In this document: positions 54,552 through 63,473 of the stretch, one piece after another
Layout of the letters: each line of letters begins with the position of its first letter
How positions within the stretch are numbered: position 1 is the first letter of the stretch
Made by a program: the position numbers and the translations under genes
Notes under the pieces: model-generated
The model's database searches: none
What the model saw: only the letters and a program-made list of their open reading frames with translations
Told to the model about the DNA's origin: nothing
Assembly (NCBI GenBank): GCA_018806915.1
Contig: JAGKQI010000043.1
Location: 124,001-188,000, forward strand
DNA: 64,000 bases
Direction: 5' to 3'
Origin: Phytophthora colocasiae
Lineage: Eukaryota > Oomycota > Peronosporomycetes > Peronosporales > Peronosporaceae

Positions 54552-57500
54552 ATGGCTACACGTGCACAGGAGTTCGCGTTCGTCTCATGGGACGGCAGCA
54601 ATGGCCGTCGTGCGTGTCCATTGGCTGCGTTTGGCTCTCGCGCGTCTCATTCCTTCTCTGCCCGCTTGATCTGTGCAGATCCGCCGCGTGCCGACCAATC
54701 GGAGCTCAGGAACGCGACCGAGCTGCATGGAGCCATCGCGTTGGTGGTGCGCGGAGGCTGCAGCTTCGCCCACAAGGCGCGATTACTGCAGAGAGCGGGC
54801 GCTGTAGCCATGTTATTAGCCAACAACTCGAGAGAGGAGCCTCTGGCGACGTTCACAATGGGGGAGGAAGAACAGGACGAATGCGAGCAGAATGGGACCG
54901 AAGAGATCGCGATCCCGTGTGTGACCATGTGTCTACGGGACGTACGGACGCTGTTTCAGAAGTTTCCGCCCTCTGTGAAGACGGGGGTGCTGAGCTTTGA
55001 AATTCTGCCGAAAGAGGAGGCAGATCTCGTGGCGGACGCGTGTTTGAGGGTCCAACAGGAGCTGCAGGAGGCTGGTAAAGGCTGGAAAGCCATTAAACGC
55101 ACCACAACATCGCTGATGAAGATGTTGGAGCCAGTGCAAGGCTCTAGTCCAGTAGATACTAAAGAGATCGAGTCAACACAAGCTGCTACTGTCTCTGGTA
55201 CAATTGAAAAGCAGACGCCGTTGCTCGCCTTTGTCCAGTGGGCCACGAGTCCTTCGACGTACGAACTTTGTTTCGCTCCACTGGCAGACTTCTGCTCAGC
55301 TACTACTGGTGCTTCGTACACTGGGAGACTCGTGGCGTGCAACCCTCTTCTTGCAGATAAACCTCTGCTAAACGCGCAGCAGTTGACTGGAGCTGTGGCT
55401 CTGTTGAGACGAGGAGTCTGTTCGTTCCCGGAGAAACTGGAGCGTGTACAGCGAGCAGGAGCTGTGGCTGCCGTCGTCTGCAACGATGACGAACAGGATC
55501 TGGACGCGGCGTTCGTCATGAGCGTTGACCGCATCGATGCCGCTAACGCGACGCTGCCGGCCGTGATGATCTCCCATAAGAGCTTTTTGCAGATGCAACC
55601 GGCCCTGAACGGCGCGACGGCCCGCGTCCTGTGTCTGGAAGCGGGGGAAGCAGCCGACGGTCTATTGGCGTCCAGTGGGAAGCGCGTGTCGTTCGAAGAC
55701 TTGCCTAAGCCGCTTCCAAACGGAAATCCGCTGGTGGCTCTGCTCGTGGCTTGTCGAGATGGAGATCACGCTGCGTGTCAGCGCATCCTAGCAGGCGTTG
55801 ACGGAACGGAGGCCAAGCGAAACCTGGTTACTGCGTCCTGCTCTGCTGACGGCCTCACTGCGCTTCATCACGCCTGTGCAGGAGGCAACAGCAACGTGGT
55901 GGAGCTGCTGCTACAGCTTGGAGCGGCACCTGATGCAGAGGATGTAGCCATGCAGACGCCTCTGCACATTGCCTGCGCCAACAGCCACGTTGACTGCGCT
56001 CGCCTTCTACTTCGCGCTGAAGCCTCGACAAATCGAGTACCTGCCGTGCTGTACAACATTGACGGAGGGCTTCCGGCGCGCAGGAACATTGGCGGGGGAA
56101 CGGCCATGCACGACGCTGCTCGTACTGGATCTTCCGAGTGCGTTGAGCTGTTGCTGAGTGCCAACGCGCGTGTGGATGACGCCGATCGAGCAGCGGGGAA
56201 ATATGTGTTCCTGGGCGTTAACGCAAAAGACTTACATGGAAGAACCCCATTGCAGTTGGCCTGTGAACAAGTTCACGCCGGGTGTGCGCTGTATCTTGTG
56301 GCTGCCAATGCGAATGTCAATAGCAGGGACGTTGCTGGACGTTCGCCACTTGGTCGGGTGTGTGAAGCAGCTAATGATCCGGAGAAAGCGTCCGATGCGC
56401 TTCAGATCATTGAGAAGCTCATTGCGTCTGGCGCTGACATGAACGAGAGCGACCCAAGTGGTGAAAGGCTGCTGCTGGACCGATTGGAGTCTCCGGAGCT
56501 TCGACGGGAGTTGGAAGTTTTGTATCTGCGGTATGAAGCTCAGAGCGCAAAACAGAGCATGAAAGGACTCCGACAGGAGATTCAACAGGGAAATGAACGG
56601 ATCCAAGGCTTGGAAGAAGAACTTTCCTATGTCCGCAGTCAAGTTGCCCGTCATGAGGCCTACGAGCGCCAGATCCAGCAGCTCCAGTCTCAGATGCAGC
56701 TGATCCTTCAGTTCCAGACCAGCTACGGCTCTTCCTCGACAGTGTTGGAGCCTCTACTAGCTCCCAGTTCCGAAGAAGCTACAGAACAAGAACTGGCGTT
56801 GGATGCTGCTCTCGCTCGTGATCTCGGCAAAAAGTGTCTCCGTCAGAGCCAAAACGTTTTGGCGGAGAAGTATTTCCAGCGTTCTCTAGAACTTCTGCCA
56901 CTTCCAGGAGTGCAACGTCTGCTGGCTAATGTGCGTCAGTCTCAACATAGTGAAGGTCTCCTGTCCCCTGCTGTCTCTCCTAGAACTCCTCAACCAAAAA
57001 CAGCGAAACTCCAACAGCTAGAAGAACTGGTTCGTACTGCGAACGCGGCACCTCAAACCCGTTCGATTCTGGATAAGGAGCTGGACAAGTTGAAATCAGT
57101 GTCGGACGAGGAAGAGTTCGCACTGAACTGCCGTTGGGTCGAGTGGTTGGTGGCCCTACCATGGGGAGACCCCAGTTCTGGTCTTCAAAGTGAAGATCTC
57201 TGCACCTTAAGAAGGGCCGAGTTCCAACAACTGGAAGCGATCGACGATAAATTCTTCCAGATGCGTCAAGGCCAAGCTGCACGTGTCATCCAGCGCACAT
57301 TTCGTGACCGCTTCGCTCTTCACTTACAGACTCGATCACAAGGTGCGACTCGAATTCAAGCTCTTGTACGGGGGAAACTAAGTCGACAACGATTCACAGC
57401 AATGAAACAGGAGCTTCTTGCGGCTCAAGACCATCGGACGAACCAACAGGATGAAAGCCAACTGGTTCTACCTTCCCAAGTGGACTACGCGACGACCATT

Positions 57501-57905
57501 GATCCGTCGATAGAGCGAAAACTACCCCTGGACTACCGCGTCCACGAACTGATCACCGGTGTCTTCCTTCCATCTCGACAGTCTGGAACCAAGGTTGACG
57601 AGGGGAAAGTACGTGTGCTGCAGCTACTCCAGTGCGTCGAAGCACCTTCCAGAGGCAGTTCATACACTCTGAAAGCAGGTAGAAGGTTGTCGTTCTTCGT
57701 GTGGACGCGGTGGGGAACAGATCTCGACCAGAAGTGTCCGTGCGCTTTGAGCGGCCCGTACGACGACCTGCAGGACGCCCGCCGACGCTTTGACCGGATC
57801 GTAAGCGAAGAGAATCCACCGATACCCACCGCCTGCGAGAGTACAAGTAGTTTTGAGTTCCTTAGGAACATCGTAGGGGCCGGCAGTCTCAGTGCGTCCG
57901 CCTAA
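54552..57905 (+). CDS. PA-PA-ankyrin-IQ-WGR multidomain protein with a Lon-like helical motif
   Basis: 1117 residues in one exon. Two protease-associated (PA) domains (about 1-150 and 218-370) each show the pattern G-A-[IV]-A-L-x-x-R-G-x-C-S-F then Q-R-A-G-A-V-A. Six or so ankyrin repeats follow (about 395-655; GLTALHHACAGGNSNVVELLL, TPLHIACANSHVDCARLLL, GRTPLQLACEQVHAGCALYL). A coiled coil (about 665-720) and a TPR-like helix pair (about 755-785) come next. At 839-873 LDKELDKLKSVSDEEE and CRWVEWLVALPWGD match the Lon protease segment R-N-Y-L-D-W-L-x-x-L-P-W-G. Two IQ motifs (RVIQRTFRDRF, RIQALVRGKLSRQRF) and a C-terminal WGR-like domain (FFVWTRWGTD; about 1017-1085) end the protein. No protease active site is present. 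Cytosolic scaffolding with calmodulin binding is inferred. Confidence 0.82.
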   Translation: MATRAQEFAFVSWDGSNGRRACPLAAFGSRASHSFSARLICADPPRADQSELRNATELHGAIALVVRGGCSFAHKARLLQRAGAVAMLLANNSREEPLATFTMGEEEQDECEQNGTEEIAIPCVTMCLRDVRTLFQKFPPSVKTGVLSFEILPKEEADLVADACLRVQQELQEAGKGWKAIKRTTTSLMKMLEPVQGSSPVDTKEIESTQAATVSGTIEKQTPLLAFVQWATSPSTYELCFAPLADFCSATTGASYTGRLVACNPLLADKPLLNAQQLTGAVALLRRGVCSFPEKLERVQRAGAVAAVVCNDDEQDLDAAFVMSVDRIDAANATLPAVMISHKSFLQMQPALNGATARVLCLEAGEAADGLLASSGKRVSFEDLPKPLPNGNPLVALLVACRDGDHAACQRILAGVDGTEAKRNLVTASCSADGLTALHHACAGGNSNVVELLLQLGAAPDAEDVAMQTPLHIACANSHVDCARLLLRAEASTNRVPAVLYNIDGGLPARRNIGGGTAMHDAARTGSSECVELLLSANARVDDADRAAGKYVFLGVNAKDLHGRTPLQLACEQVHAGCALYLVAANANVNSRDVAGRSPLGRVCEAANDPEKASDALQIIEKLIASGADMNESDPSGERLLLDRLESPELRRELEVLYLRYEAQSAKQSMKGLRQEIQQGNERIQGLEEELSYVRSQVARHEAYERQIQQLQSQMQLILQFQTSYGSSSTVLEPLLAPSSEEATEQELALDAALARDLGKKCLRQSQNVLAEKYFQRSLELLPLPGVQRLLANVRQSQHSEGLLSPAVSPRTPQPKTAKLQQLEELVRTANAAPQTRSILDKELDKLKSVSDEEEFALNCRWVEWLVALPWGDPSSGLQSEDLCTLRRAEFQQLEAIDDKFFQMRQGQAARVIQRTFRDRFALHLQTRSQGATRIQALVRGKLSRQRFTAMKQELLAAQDHRTNQQDESQLVLPSQVDYATTIDPSIERKLPLDYRVHELITGVFLPSRQSGTKVDEGKVRVLQLLQCVEAPSRGSSYTLKAGRRLSFFVWTRWGTDLDQKCPCALSGPYDDLQDARRRFDRIVSEENPPIPTACESTSSFEFLRNIVGAGSLSASA

Positions 57906-57965
57906 CAAGTCACGGTTGGTTTCGCGTTATTCGCGTGGGTAGTTTCGTAGACCCCAATTACGACA

Positions 57966-59222
57966 ATGAGCAACACGCGCGACCACCCCGTGTTCAAGCG
58001 CTTGTCTCGTCAGCAGCTCATCGTGCGTCGACGTAGTCTCGGCCTGCAGCCGCTTGTTCTGGATCCGACGTTCGCCAGCTCCCGGAAGACGCGGTGTAAG
58101 CACTGCGGTCGGCGGTTCAACCCCATCTGGAAGAGCTACCTGTGCCATTTGTGCGGTCGCTGGGTCTGCGAACCTTGTTCCAGTGTCGTTGAGCGCGAGC
58201 GGGAGCTGCTTCTCGTCCGGTTCGTGCGCTGCTGCGTGACGTGCACGAAAATGCTCAACAAACTGCCGGATCCGGGGTTTCTGCTGCCGTTCCTGGCCGT
58301 CCCGTACGTCACCGCCAGCTCGAACAGCCAACTGGGACTGCACCTAGCCGACGTTCTACGCACGAAGAAGGACTTACGCCCCACCGTTCTACAGCTACTG
58401 AGCTATCTAGGAAGGCCAATAGGCACCAACGCGCAGATCTTGGCGGAGATCCGCGAAGAGGAATGGGCTGCGGCCACTGAATTGGTCTCCAGTAGCGTTA
58501 CACCGATCAGGACGAAGAGCGGTAAGCAGCGGCGTCAAAAGCGCCGCAATGGAGACAGCGGCGTGAAGCCCAACCCTGAGTGGGTGCAGTTCCTCGTCCA
58601 GCAGTGCTTTGAAGTAGCGCTAACGGAGCTACCACTGGACGAGTGCGTGATCTCGGAATCGGACGGCACGCGGCAGTACCCGATCTTCTACGACGAGGAG
58701 ACGGATGTGCCGTTCGCCCCGACAGTTCCGAACGAAGCTGCACGAGACGACTACATGGTCAAGTGCAATTTACTCACGCGTGGAATAGCGGAACAGAAGG
58801 AGGTACAGTTGATTTGCCACCTCGCAGCCAAAGAGTTCGACGCTTTGCTCGCGACCGTCACGGCGGTGCAAGCCGATAAACACTACGCGTTGTCGGTAGT
58901 GAACAGTGAGTCCACGTGTGTAAGTACAGACCGAGCTAAGAGCTTCTGCGCACACTCGATGGTCTCTGGTCTGCCGTTCCTCGTGAGGAACACGCTATTG
59001 GACGTACGTTTCCGAACGTTTGCCTGCGTACGGGGAGACACGGAAGGAACGGGCACCCGTGTACTGTTCTACTTCGGCTTCCCCATTAGAGCTTCACATA
59101 GCAACACTGTCATCGCGATGCTGTGCGTAATGGACAGCAAACCTCGGAAGAGCATCACGACCATGCAGTACTCAGTGATGAAGAAGCTAACGGACATCTT
59201 GTCCTCATTGTGGACGGAGTAA
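57966..59222 (+). CDS. FYVE-variant zinc-finger plus GAF-like protein (paralogue 1)
   Basis: 418 residues. An eight-Cys FYVE-type finger at about 44-94 reads CKHCGRRFNPIWKSYLCHLCGRWVCEPC...RCCVTC. The canonical R-R-H-H-C-R PI3P-binding motif is replaced by KSYLCHLCG, so phosphoinositide binding is doubtful. The C-terminal half (about 265-415) looks like a GAF domain: EVQLICHLAAKEFDALLATVTAV, FCAHSMVSGLPFLVRNTLLDVRF, GFPIRASHSNTVIAMLCVMDSKPR. This FYVE/GAF combination is common in oomycetes. It is a paralogue of the gene at 60244, about 40 percent alike by eye. Its last 154 bp are overlapped on the opposite strand by the WW/B-box reading frame. Confidence 0.82.
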   Translation: MSNTRDHPVFKRLSRQQLIVRRRSLGLQPLVLDPTFASSRKTRCKHCGRRFNPIWKSYLCHLCGRWVCEPCSSVVERERELLLVRFVRCCVTCTKMLNKLPDPGFLLPFLAVPYVTASSNSQLGLHLADVLRTKKDLRPTVLQLLSYLGRPIGTNAQILAEIREEEWAAATELVSSSVTPIRTKSGKQRRQKRRNGDSGVKPNPEWVQFLVQQCFEVALTELPLDECVISESDGTRQYPIFYDEETDVPFAPTVPNEAARDDYMVKCNLLTRGIAEQKEVQLICHLAAKEFDALLATVTAVQADKHYALSVVNSESTCVSTDRAKSFCAHSMVSGLPFLVRNTLLDVRFRTFACVRGDTEGTGTRVLFYFGFPIRASHSNTVIAMLCVMDSKPRKSITTMQYSVMKKLTDILSSLWTE

Positions 59223-60160
59223 TTTTGAATCACGAGTGTATTAGTCTCAATGGAGGCCTGTTGCTCTTCCTGAAGCTTCTTCTGCTGATCCTGGTAAATC
59301 ATGAACGGCGTACGGGGCCTGATTGCGATTTTGGGGAAACCTGCACGTCCTAAACACTCCAGGAATCTCAAACCATCAGTTAAATGGCCGCGTTTAATCC
59401 GATCGCAATGCACAGCATCACAACACTCGTCACAGAGGTAGTTCATGCTGCATTTCAGGCAAAGGACAGTGGCAGGTTGCTTGCATTCCGAGCACTTTTG
59501 CACTTCCACCGGTGGCTTTACGTCGCGGTTGATAGGAAGTCTCAGCGGCAAAACCTTCGCGAGTAAAGCTTGACGTTTCTCTCTTTTCTCGTGCAGTTCT
59601 TGTTCCATTTGTGCAGTCTCCAACGGATGACGCCACGTACTGTGGTTCGTCTCGGCATTGAAGTAGTATGCGGTGTAAGGGGGTTCGTCCAGATAACAGC
59701 GTTGCCATCCTTCACGCAGCAGTATCGCGTCTTCTTCAGCGATGGCTGGATCCAGAGCCTCCGTTTCCATAGTGAAAAGTGTTGAGAGAAGTTGATCAGA
59801 ATCTCCAGCATTCAGCAGTAGGCAGGCGCTTCGAACGAGGTCTTGACGTTGGTGCACAAACGGATGCTGAAGTCGAAGCCACGCTGTGCAGGCGTCTGCC
59901 ACCTCATACCAACTTTCATGGTAGTCCACGAGATGGGTCGCACAGTAGACGAGCACCAGTACACTAGTCCAGATCAAGTTGGACACGTCGTCCTTCGGCG
60001 TCGGAACGATGAGAAAGCGCTGGTAACTTACTGACAGACACTTGGACAACGCTTTGGACGGGGCCCAGAACTGGTTCGAGCGGAAGCTACGACAGATCAC
60101 ATCCACAGCCTTCTCCGCTGTCATGAGGCCACCAATTGAGTCTCTTGTAGCTCCTCGCAT
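59069..60160 (-). CDS. WW-domain and B-box zinc-finger protein
   Basis: 363 residues. After a helical N-terminal region (about 1-140) comes a WW domain, GWQRCYLDEPPYTAYYF then NAETNHSTWRHPLE (both Trp present, about 149-180), a charged helix, and a B-box-like finger CSECKQPATVLCLKCSMNYLCDECCDAVH. WW binds proline-rich ligands; B-box usually mediates oligomer or partner contact. The ATG at 60160 lies 84 bp from the divergent FYVE paralogue 2. The final 51 codons (59069-59222) are antisense to the conserved end of FYVE paralogue 1, so that tail may be readthrough of a lost stop codon, or a short terminal intron may have been missed. Confidence 0.7.
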   Translation of the reverse strand: MRGATRDSIGGLMTAEKAVDVICRSFRSNQFWAPSKALSKCLSVSYQRFLIVPTPKDDVSNLIWTSVLVLVYCATHLVDYHESWYEVADACTAWLRLQHPFVHQRQDLVRSACLLLNAGDSDQLLSTLFTMETEALDPAIAEEDAILLREGWQRCYLDEPPYTAYYFNAETNHSTWRHPLETAQMEQELHEKREKRQALLAKVLPLRLPINRDVKPPVEVQKCSECKQPATVLCLKCSMNYLCDECCDAVHCDRIKRGHLTDGLRFLECLGRAGFPKIAIRPRTPFMIYQDQQKKLQEEQQASIETNTLVIQNYSVHNEDKMSVSFFITEYCMVVMLFRGLLSITHSIAMTVLLCEALMGKPK

Positions 60161-60243
60161 GTTTCACACTGTGGAAGACATCGCTAAGGAGACATTTTTG
60201 GCGTTCAACGCGGGGGTTTCGACTCGGCAGTCTCCATCGGACC

Positions 60244-61566
60244 ATGCACACGCCAGGCCCTGACCACCCGGTATTCACGCGGCTCTCTCGGGCGCAGTTG
60301 GTGGCTCGACGACGCCATATCGGCTTCCAGTCGCTGATCTTTGTCGTGCCTGTTGAGTCTTCTCGTAGTCGCGTCAAGTACTGTGCCTACTGTCACCGCA
60401 TGTTCACAACGTCGTGGAAGGCGTATTTGTGTCACGTGTGCGGTCAATGGGTCTGTGAACCATGTTCTCGGGTCGTGGAGCGTGAACGGGAAGAGCAGGT
60501 TATCCGGTACGTGCGGTGCTGCGAGAGATGCTTGCCATTGCTGAACAAATGGACGCCCAACGTGGATGAGATCGTGGCGTTCACCTTCTGTCCGTGGGTC
60601 ATTTCGTCCAGCGTGAGTCCCCTAGGCGTGAATCTAGCAGACACTTTGCGGTCGCAACCAGAACGGCGACAAGCTGCGTTGTCGCTGCTCCGCCATATCG
60701 GTAAGGAGGTGGATTCGATCTCTGGCGTGTTACTGGAAGACATTAGCGAGAATGAATGGGCAGCAACGGTGTCGTCGTCTCAAACGCCAGTGGAAGCGAT
60801 AGCAGATCAACGCTCCAACTCGAGGCTGATCCGTGGCGCACAGCACTTCGTCCAGCAGTGTCTGGACGTTCGCATCCCTGAAATTCCCCTGGAAAAGTGC
60901 TTTTTGGCCGAAGAAGACGGTCGCCGTCACTACGCGCTCACATACGAGTCGCCCACTCAAGTGCCGCTGGTTCCGAACCACCCGAGAGAAGCGGAACGGG
61001 TCGAATGGATCACTCGGTATCAACTGCACGAACCCGACATGAAAGTGTCGGAAGAGGTGGCGTTGATCTGCGACCTGGTAGCGAAGGAGATGGAGGCGGA
61101 CATTGGTGTGGCCACGACCGTCGTGGGTGATCGTCAGTGGTTCATCCCACCCATGCGCGGAGACGAAGGAGTGTTGACCAATGAACGGAAACAATCGTTC
61201 TCGTCCCATTCGATTCTGTCCGAGAAGAAGCCGTTCCTAGTGAGGAACGCACAGCTGGACGTACGCTTCCGCAACTACCATGTGGCCACGGCCAAGAACA
61301 GCATCTCCTTCTTCTTCGGAGTGCCGGTTGTAGCAGGTGACGGTGTCATTGTGGCTACACTCTGTGCTCTAGATAGTAAACCACGCAGAAACATCACGAC
61401 GATGCAGTACTCGGTCATGGTGGCACTGGCTAAGGTGCTGTCCGTGATCTGGAAGGACATGTACGTGCCAGAAGACGAATCGATCCCCAGCGAAATGCAA
61501 GACACGCCCTGGACACTTCGACTGCGGACACCGAGAGGAAGCGGCAGTGACAAGGGCAAGAGCTAG
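60244..61566 (+). CDS. FYVE-variant zinc-finger plus GAF-like protein (paralogue 2)
   Basis: 440 residues and clearly paralogous to 57966-59222: shared opening DHPVF then RLSR, CxxC-x12-14-C-x2-C finger (CAYCHRMFTTSWKAYLCHVCGQWVCEPC...CCERC), the middle segment FVQQC then LDV-x-x-x-E-[IL]-P-L-[DE], and the GAF-like end DVRFRNYHVATAKNSISFFFGVPVVAGDGVIVATLCALDSKPRRNITTMQYSVM. As in paralogue 1, the basic PI3P motif is missing. A unique C-terminal tail (about 405-440) is Ser/Gly/Arg-rich. The two paralogues are in the same orientation and separated by the inverted WW/B-box gene, so the tandem duplication either captured or was later invaded by that gene. Confidence 0.82.
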   Translation: MHTPGPDHPVFTRLSRAQLVARRRHIGFQSLIFVVPVESSRSRVKYCAYCHRMFTTSWKAYLCHVCGQWVCEPCSRVVEREREEQVIRYVRCCERCLPLLNKWTPNVDEIVAFTFCPWVISSSVSPLGVNLADTLRSQPERRQAALSLLRHIGKEVDSISGVLLEDISENEWAATVSSSQTPVEAIADQRSNSRLIRGAQHFVQQCLDVRIPEIPLEKCFLAEEDGRRHYALTYESPTQVPLVPNHPREAERVEWITRYQLHEPDMKVSEEVALICDLVAKEMEADIGVATTVVGDRQWFIPPMRGDEGVLTNERKQSFSSHSILSEKKPFLVRNAQLDVRFRNYHVATAKNSISFFFGVPVVAGDGVIVATLCALDSKPRRNITTMQYSVMVALAKVLSVIWKDMYVPEDESIPSEMQDTPWTLRLRTPRGSGSDKGKS

Positions 61567-62451
61567 CCACAGTCGATGCATTCTGGTGGTCCATTTGGAG
61601 TGGACATTAACTCAAGGAAAGCGTCCGCTATCAGTGGACAGTCGCCCTGTCTGCTCTGCAACGTGAACGGGCTCACCGTTTCAACAGAGCATGCCTCGCG
61701 CCAATGGCACCACCGCACGGCACGCGCCCGTGGCCCACCAGACTCAGCTTGGATTCCGACTTCGAGTCGAAGTTCGACGGCTGGAGGCTCGAGGCCAGCG
61801 CTGTTCATGCACTTCCAGGTTGAGGCTCAATGCTGCAGTGCAGGGTACTTTGTCGTGCGACGAGCGGGTGTCACCAAAACAGCAATGCCTTCAAGCATGG
61901 AAGCATTTGCGGGGGTCTTTGCGATTCCGGCGGTGCTGGTCGTAATGATGCAAACATGGGTAGGCTGACCACGTCACTCGAATCTGGCGGTCACCGTTCT
62001 GTACATCAACGAAAAATCGACTACTGCTACAGACTGACATGACTTGAATGTTGTAAGTCAAGACGATTGTACGGCCACAGAGACAGGAGGGGTGAACACA
62101 AGAGTCCTGTAGCTCAACGTATTATGCAGCTTGTGTTTATGATGAGCTAGGCCGCATCAAAGCGCGTGTTTCCTAGACGCCCATTTTTCATTTATCTCTT
62201 TCCAAGTCTCTATTCTTGGGGATTAATACGCGACAGCAACTCGCAACTCGTCCTCAACATCACCTCGTCCTCCAGCTTGTAGCAGTAGTGGGGTAATCCT
62301 CATCTAGAATCCGTGTTTGCTGACGTTCGGGACGTGTCCGTTTTCAACTCGAACAACTTGGCTTTTGTATGGGGTCCACTTTTTATGCGACTAACATTAG
62401 TTTTTCCTCCACTGCCATTCAGAGACTTGCCACAAAGGAAGTAATACACGA
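61567..62451. other. Intergenic region
   Basis: About 885 bp. The short frames present have no family resemblance. No RNA gene or repeat was recognised. Confidence 0.5.
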
Positions 62452-63330
62452 ATGGAGTCAATTCTACTAATGACGAAGGAATCCTCGATGGAGCACAAGA
62501 AGAAGAAGCTCGGGATGACGGGAGAGACGGCGCCCTTCAGCCCAGACCCGCTACAGCTCAAACCCGCAAAGACCCAGGAGGAGCCACAGGATCTTCCCGA
62601 GTCTTCGCTCTCAATGGGCACGTGCTACCCGAAATGCATGGGCTCAAGCGACGACACGTTGGTGTCTATCGCCCAAGCCAAGAGAACGAGCAATAATGAA
62701 ACAACTACTACAACTCTGTATGAAGCAGAACTGGTGAACAGGATGCAGACGTTCGACCTGGAGGAGCTGGGACTGACCGCCGTCTCACAGGCCAAGAAGC
62801 AGGAGAAGGGCATCGTCGTGGACTACGAGGACAGCGACGGGGAACACCCGGAACTCAGAGACCAAGCAGCCACGTGTGCCCCTAGTGCTTGTGGCCCTGT
62901 GCTCACTCCAGCTGACGCACGGCCGTCACGACGGCGCTCTCGTTGCGGCTCGGACTTGAGGGGGAAGAGCGTCATCTTCGAGACGTCCGACCCTGCAGTC
63001 ACCAGCTCTTCAGACACAGACGCAGAGGAGGACGAACGCTGTTCCAAAGTGCACAAACTCTGTATGTGCGAGGTGAAGTTGCACCGCTCGCTCGAGTCGT
63101 GCTGGCTTGTGTCTAGTGGCCACGTGTACGACGTCACGGGTCTTGTGACGGCTCATCCAGGTGGTGTTCGCTCCATTTTGCGCAAGGCTGGCGGTCCGGA
63201 CTGTGCGCGGGATATGAAGTTCCACACTAAAAATGCACGGAAGATGATGGAGAAGTGCTTCATTGGGAAGCTGCAGCAATGCGGAGATGACGTGGACTGC
63301 TCCGGCGACGGTAACTGCAGCATCATGTAG
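62452..63330 (+). CDS. Cytochrome b5-domain protein with C-terminal CaaX box
   Basis: 292 residues. The first 200 are disordered and Ser/Asp/Glu-rich. A cytochrome b5-type haem domain follows (about 205-275): CEVKLHRSLESCWLVSSGHVYDVTGLVTAHPGGVRSILRKAGG then KFHTKNARKMMEKCFIGKL. The first haem His lies in HPGG and the second in KFHTKNAR, both conserved in the family. The protein ends NCSIM, a CaaX box whose terminal Met favours farnesylation, so membrane attachment by prenylation instead of a C-terminal transmembrane helix is likely. ATG 62452 is the first in frame; an alternative is the Met at residue 7. Electron donor for a membrane oxidase or desaturase is the family-based guess. Confidence 0.82.
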   Translation: MESILLMTKESSMEHKKKKLGMTGETAPFSPDPLQLKPAKTQEEPQDLPESSLSMGTCYPKCMGSSDDTLVSIAQAKRTSNNETTTTTLYEAELVNRMQTFDLEELGLTAVSQAKKQEKGIVVDYEDSDGEHPELRDQAATCAPSACGPVLTPADARPSRRRSRCGSDLRGKSVIFETSDPAVTSSSDTDAEEDERCSKVHKLCMCEVKLHRSLESCWLVSSGHVYDVTGLVTAHPGGVRSILRKAGGPDCARDMKFHTKNARKMMEKCFIGKLQQCGDDVDCSGDGNCSIM

Positions 63331-63473
63331 ACGAACAAAAGTAGACCTAGAAGATGTCTGTTGTATAATTTTTATCAAGCGAGGTCATAGCCTGCTTTGC
63401 CTTTTTATTTACTACTTCTTCGTGATGAAGACGTGAATGACTTCACCCGAGGAGTAGCTTTGTCTTGTTCCGA

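Noticed and set aside
61576..61968. Open frame after FYVE paralogue 2
   Set aside because: Low complexity, no motif, and no start or splice support.
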